Below are positions 43,287-45,737 of a stretch of 45,737 nucleotides of DNA, piece by piece (positions within the stretch are counted from its first letter, which is position 1; every line of letters begins with the position of its first letter). The stretch lies in the NCBI GenBank assembly GCA_964532175.1, contig CAZHGP010000007.1, positions 1 through 45,737 of the forward strand, written 5' to 3'. The notes beneath the pieces were generated by a model. That model was not told the origin of the DNA. It was given only the letters and a program-made list of their open reading frames with translations, and did not search any database. The translations under genes and the position numbers were made by a program. The stretch comes from JAVZCJ01 sp964532175. Lineage in GTDB: Archaea > Thermoproteota > Nitrososphaeria_A > Caldarchaeales > JAVZCJ01.

Positions 43287-44363
43287 ATGGGTAGGAAAAT
43301 TAGAGTTGCAATTATAGGAGTTGGAAATTGTGCTTCAGCTCTTATTCAGGGAGTATATTATTATAAGAATGTCGATGAAAAAGAAAATATTCCAGGCTTA
43401 ATGCATGTTAAACTTGGAGAATATCATATAGGAGATATAGAATTTGTAGCAGCATTTGATATAGATAAAAATAAAGTAGGTAAAGATTTAAGTGAAGCAA
43501 TATTTGCTCCACCAAATAATACTTATAAAATTATAGATGTGCCAAAATTAAATGTAATTGTTAAACCCGGTATTGTTCATGATAGCTTAGGAAAATATCT
43601 TTCACAAGTTATTAAAAAAACCGATTTAGAATATACAGAAGTATCAGATATACTTAAAGAAGAAAAAGCAGAAATTGTAATAAATTACTTACCAGTAGGA
43701 AGTGAAAAAGCTACGGAATATTATGTAAATCAAGCTCTTGAAGCAAAATGTGCATTTATAAATTGTATTCCAGTTTTCATAGCTAGTAATCCGAAATGGC
43801 AAAAAATTTTTAAAAATAAAGGAGTACCAATAATTGGAGATGATGTAAAATCTCAAGTAGGAGCTACTATTGTTCATAGAGTTTTAACAAAGCTTTTATT
43901 AGATAGAGGGGTAAAGATTTTAAGAACAATGCAATTAAATGTAGGAGGAGACATGGATTTTTATAATATGCTAGAAAGAGAAAGGTTAGTTTCTAAGAAA
44001 ATTTCTAAAACTCAAGCTATAACAAGTTTATTAAATTATGATATTGGAGAAAAAAATATTCACATAGGACCAAGCGATTATGTTGCTTGGTTAGAAAATA
44101 GGAAATGGGCTTATATACGTTTAGAAGGAGAGGCATTTGGTGGAGTACCATTAAATATAGAATTAAAACTCGAAGTATGGGATGCTTATAATTCTGCAGG
44201 GATAGTTGTTGATGCTATTAGATGTGCAAAAATAGGTTTAGATAGAGGATTGGCAGGACCATTAATAGGACCATCGGCATATTTTATGAAGTCTCCACCA
44301 ATACAATATCCAGATGATATTGCAAGAAAATTAGTTGAGGAATTTATTTCTGGAAAAAATTAA
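43287..44363 (+). CDS. ino1: myo-Inositol-1-phosphate synthase (archaeal type)
   Basis: 358 residues. The NAD-binding GVGNCASALIQGVYYYK starts at about residue 11; VINYLPVGSEKATEYY near 131, CIPVFIAS near 155, GDDVKSQVGATIVHRVL near 180 and NVGGDMDFYNM near 216 are conserved. The shorter archaeal/bacterial form lacks the N-terminal extension of eukaryotic enzymes. It converts glucose-6-phosphate to inositol-1-phosphate, a precursor of archaeal inositol lipids and of the compatible solute di-myo-inositol phosphate in hyperthermophiles. Its promoter carries the predicted PadR operator. Confidence 0.95.
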   Translation: MGRKIRVAIIGVGNCASALIQGVYYYKNVDEKENIPGLMHVKLGEYHIGDIEFVAAFDIDKNKVGKDLSEAIFAPPNNTYKIIDVPKLNVIVKPGIVHDSLGKYLSQVIKKTDLEYTEVSDILKEEKAEIVINYLPVGSEKATEYYVNQALEAKCAFINCIPVFIASNPKWQKIFKNKGVPIIGDDVKSQVGATIVHRVLTKLLLDRGVKILRTMQLNVGGDMDFYNMLERERLVSKKISKTQAITSLLNYDIGEKNIHIGPSDYVAWLENRKWAYIRLEGEAFGGVPLNIELKLEVWDAYNSAGIVVDAIRCAKIGLDRGLAGPLIGPSAYFMKSPPIQYPDDIARKLVEEFISGKN

Positions 44364-44364
44364 T

Positions 44365-45210
44365 TTATTTTTTACTTTCAATTATTGATAGATATATTTT
44401 CTTCATTTCTATTGAATCTAAATCTAATATGGGGCTTTCACTTATAATTACTGGATTTAAACCTTGTTCAACAATTACTTCTGCTAACCATTGAAAATTT
44501 GGACCATAATCTTTTTCTGAAAGTGTATGATGTTTTTTCTCACCTTTATCAGTAAATTCTACATAAGTAAAATGACAATGAAGTTCTTTCACAATTTTTG
44601 ATCCTAACCTTTTTTCAATCAAATCTATTATTTTTATATAATCATCTTTACTTTTTATTCCACCATTACTTCTAGCATGAATATGAGCAAAATCTATTGT
44701 TGGTCTGGTTCTTTCAATTTTTTCACATATTTCTATAATCTCTTCAAGAGTACCTATTTGAGTTTTTTTACCTGTTGTTTCAGGACCTAAGTAAATATCT
44801 TTAATTCCTAATGAGTCAATTTTTTCAGAAACTTCATTCAAAGCTTTAATGCATTTTTTAAAAGCTTCTTCAGTATCTTTACCATAATATCCTGGATGAA
44901 AAACAACTTGATGAGCATTCATCCATTTTGCAGCTTTAAAACTTTTTATTAATCTTTGTTTACTTGCTGTAATAACCTTTCTTTCTCCACCAAAATTAAT
45001 GAAGTAAGGGGCATGTAAAGTTAGCCATACATCACATTCTTTTGCATTCAATCCAAGTTTCTCAGCATCTTTTTTACTTATTTTAATACCTCTTGTAGCT
45101 TGATATTCTAAAGCATTTAAACCTTCATCACGCAAATAGAATGGAGCTTCTATCGAGGGACCTTTATAATTTATTGGAAAACCAGCAGGTCCAAACCTTG
45201 TCCCATACAT
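44365..45210 (-). CDS. Endonuclease IV-like TIM-barrel protein
   Basis: 281 residues of the AP endonuclease family 2/xylose-isomerase-like barrel. The metal ligands include LTLHAPYFINF near 83, QVVFHPGYYG near 122, YLGPETTGK near 160, PTIDFAHIHARSNGG near 190, ELHCHFT near 227 and SESP near 268. They match the three-zinc set of endonuclease IV (Nfo), so DNA repair at abasic sites is likely, though archaeal members diverge. I start at ATG 45210 because GTGATC four bases before it is a good ribosome site; the ATG at 45234 would add eight hydrophobic residues. Confidence 0.85.
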   Translation of the reverse strand: MYGTRFGPAGFPINYKGPSIEAPFYLRDEGLNALEYQATRGIKISKKDAEKLGLNAKECDVWLTLHAPYFINFGGERKVITASKQRLIKSFKAAKWMNAHQVVFHPGYYGKDTEEAFKKCIKALNEVSEKIDSLGIKDIYLGPETTGKKTQIGTLEEIIEICEKIERTRPTIDFAHIHARSNGGIKSKDDYIKIIDLIEKRLGSKIVKELHCHFTYVEFTDKGEKKHHTLSEKDYGPNFQWLAEVIVEQGLNPVIISESPILDLDSIEMKKIYLSIIESKK

Positions 45211-45307
45211 AATGATCACTTTCAATAAATTCATTCTATTTTAATTTTTCAAAATACTTAAATTTTATTTTTTCCATGTATTATATAATCTTTTTAAAAA
45301 TAAATAA

Positions 45308-45354
45308 AATTTATATAGTTCTTAAATGAGGATTTAAATAGTGGTAAAACTATT
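45308..45354 (+). promoter_or_regulatory. Promoter of the HEPN gene with an inverted repeat at the start site
   Basis: AATTTATATAG at 45308-45318 is a TATA box, predicting transcription from about 45341. AATAGT (45337-45342) and ACTATT (45349-45354) form a perfect 6-base inverted repeat with a 6-base loop right over that point, so it could be an operator. The leader to the ATG is about 50 bases. Confidence 0.4.
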
Positions 45355-45391
45355 GATTATTAAATCTTTTCGATAAAAAGAGAGTATTAGA

Positions 45392-45737
45392 ATGTCTATA
45401 TTTATAAAATTTGCTAAGAAATATTTTGAAGAATCTTTAAAAGATCTTGAACGTGCTGAAAGAGCTTTAAATATAAATGATTATCCACAAGCTATTTTCT
45501 ATACTCAACAATGTATTGAAAAAGGAGTTAAAGCTATGCTTGAAGTTAAAAAAAGGATAGTATATAATCATGGTCCAGAATTAGTAACTATTTTTAGTGA
45601 AGTATTTGAAAATGAATGGAATAATGATTTCTTAAAAATAGTAGATGCACTTGAATATCTTTCAGAATATTATACGAGAGCAAGATATCCAATGCTTTTA
45701 AAAGGCGAAGTTCTTGGACCTGCTGACATTGTATCAA
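45392..45737 (+). CDS. HEPN-domain protein, N-terminal part (cut by the window)
   Basis: An open frame starts at the ATG at 45392 and runs off the right edge, with 115 codons visible. The helical pattern FAKKYFEESLKDLERAERAL, then YPQAIFYTQQCIEKGVKAML, and later LEYLSEYYTRARYP is that of HEPN-domain proteins (for example the QxxxEKxxKA stretch and RARYP). HEPN proteins are often RNase toxins paired with an MNT nucleotidyltransferase antitoxin; the R-x4-6-H active site would lie beyond the edge, so toxicity cannot be judged. The leader carries a small inverted repeat. Confidence 0.75.
   Translation, partial: MSIFIKFAKKYFEESLKDLERAERALNINDYPQAIFYTQQCIEKGVKAMLEVKKRIVYNHGPELVTIFSEVFENEWNNDFLKIVDALEYLSEYYTRARYPMLLKGEVLGPADIVS

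Noticed and set aside
1..45737. CRISPR arrays, insertion sequences, tRNA or rRNA genes
   Set aside because: I looked for regularly spaced repeats, terminal inverted repeats with a transposase, and GC-rich cloverleaf stretches in the gaps and found none. Gaps are short and uniformly AT-rich.

Overview
The window is AT-rich (roughly 70 % A+T by eye) and clearly archaeal. It encodes a stand-alone PP-ATPase subunit of GMP synthase, an archaeal-type inositol-phosphate synthase, ribosomal protein eL13, an aldehyde:ferredoxin oxidoreductase with its ferredoxin, and an AmrS-type radical SAM protein. Many genes start about 25-30 bases after a TATA box (leaderless or nearly so); others have GGTGA/GTGAT-type ribosome sites. 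eL13 points to the Thermoproteota/TACK side of the archaea, but the species cannot be named from sequence alone. Almost every gene is a housekeeping, catabolic or transport gene. No CRISPR array, insertion sequence, tRNA or rRNA was found.

Layout. 1-2656: 3' end of a homocitrate/isopropylmalate-synthase-family gene, its beta-decarboxylating dehydrogenase partner, and a fumarylacetoacetate-hydrolase-family gene. 2670-5116 (minus): four-cluster ferredoxin plus tungsten-type aldehyde oxidoreductase. 5240-11781 (plus): amidohydrolase, then a full CUT1-type ABC importer (binding protein, two permeases, two different ATPases). 11789-14787 (minus): MoaD-like protein, then a Ni/Co ECF transporter (CbiM, PDGLE protein, CbiQ, CbiO) with a NikR-like operator. 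14834-15315: gene-poor gap with the broken end of a DUF234/DUF4143-type ATPase gene. 15316-19910: GMP synthase subunit B, an amidohydrolase, CBS-less IMP dehydrogenase and a THUMP RNA methyltransferase. 20089-23399: a second ECF transporter with a fused double ATPase, facing a membrane-anchored nucleosidase. 24732-27869: metallo-beta-lactamase-fold hydrolase, a KH/PP-loop fusion and an aminotransferase. 27872-30933 (minus): AmrS, a small membrane protein, a HIT protein and an iron-type alcohol dehydrogenase. 31100-36314: amino-acid permease, phosphoesterase, nucleotidyltransferase-fold protein, acetamidase/formamidase and aldo-keto reductase. 36330-41770 (minus): complete Dpp/Opp peptide transporter, divergent from a DUF1028 gene and eL13. 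42902-45737: PadR regulator divergent from inositol-phosphate synthase, an endonuclease IV-like protein, and a truncated HEPN gene at the edge.

Together the genes suggest an organism that takes up sugars, peptides and amino acids, handles amides and aldehydes, and passes electrons to ferredoxin. The less ordinary items are an ABC ATPase pair with complementary motif defects, twin palindromes embedded in the PadR/inositol-synthase promoters, a NikR-like operator that argues for nickel as the ECF substrate, a KH/PP-loop enzyme with a CxxC pair, and an apparently extracytoplasmic MTA/SAH-type nucleosidase beside an ECF transporter.
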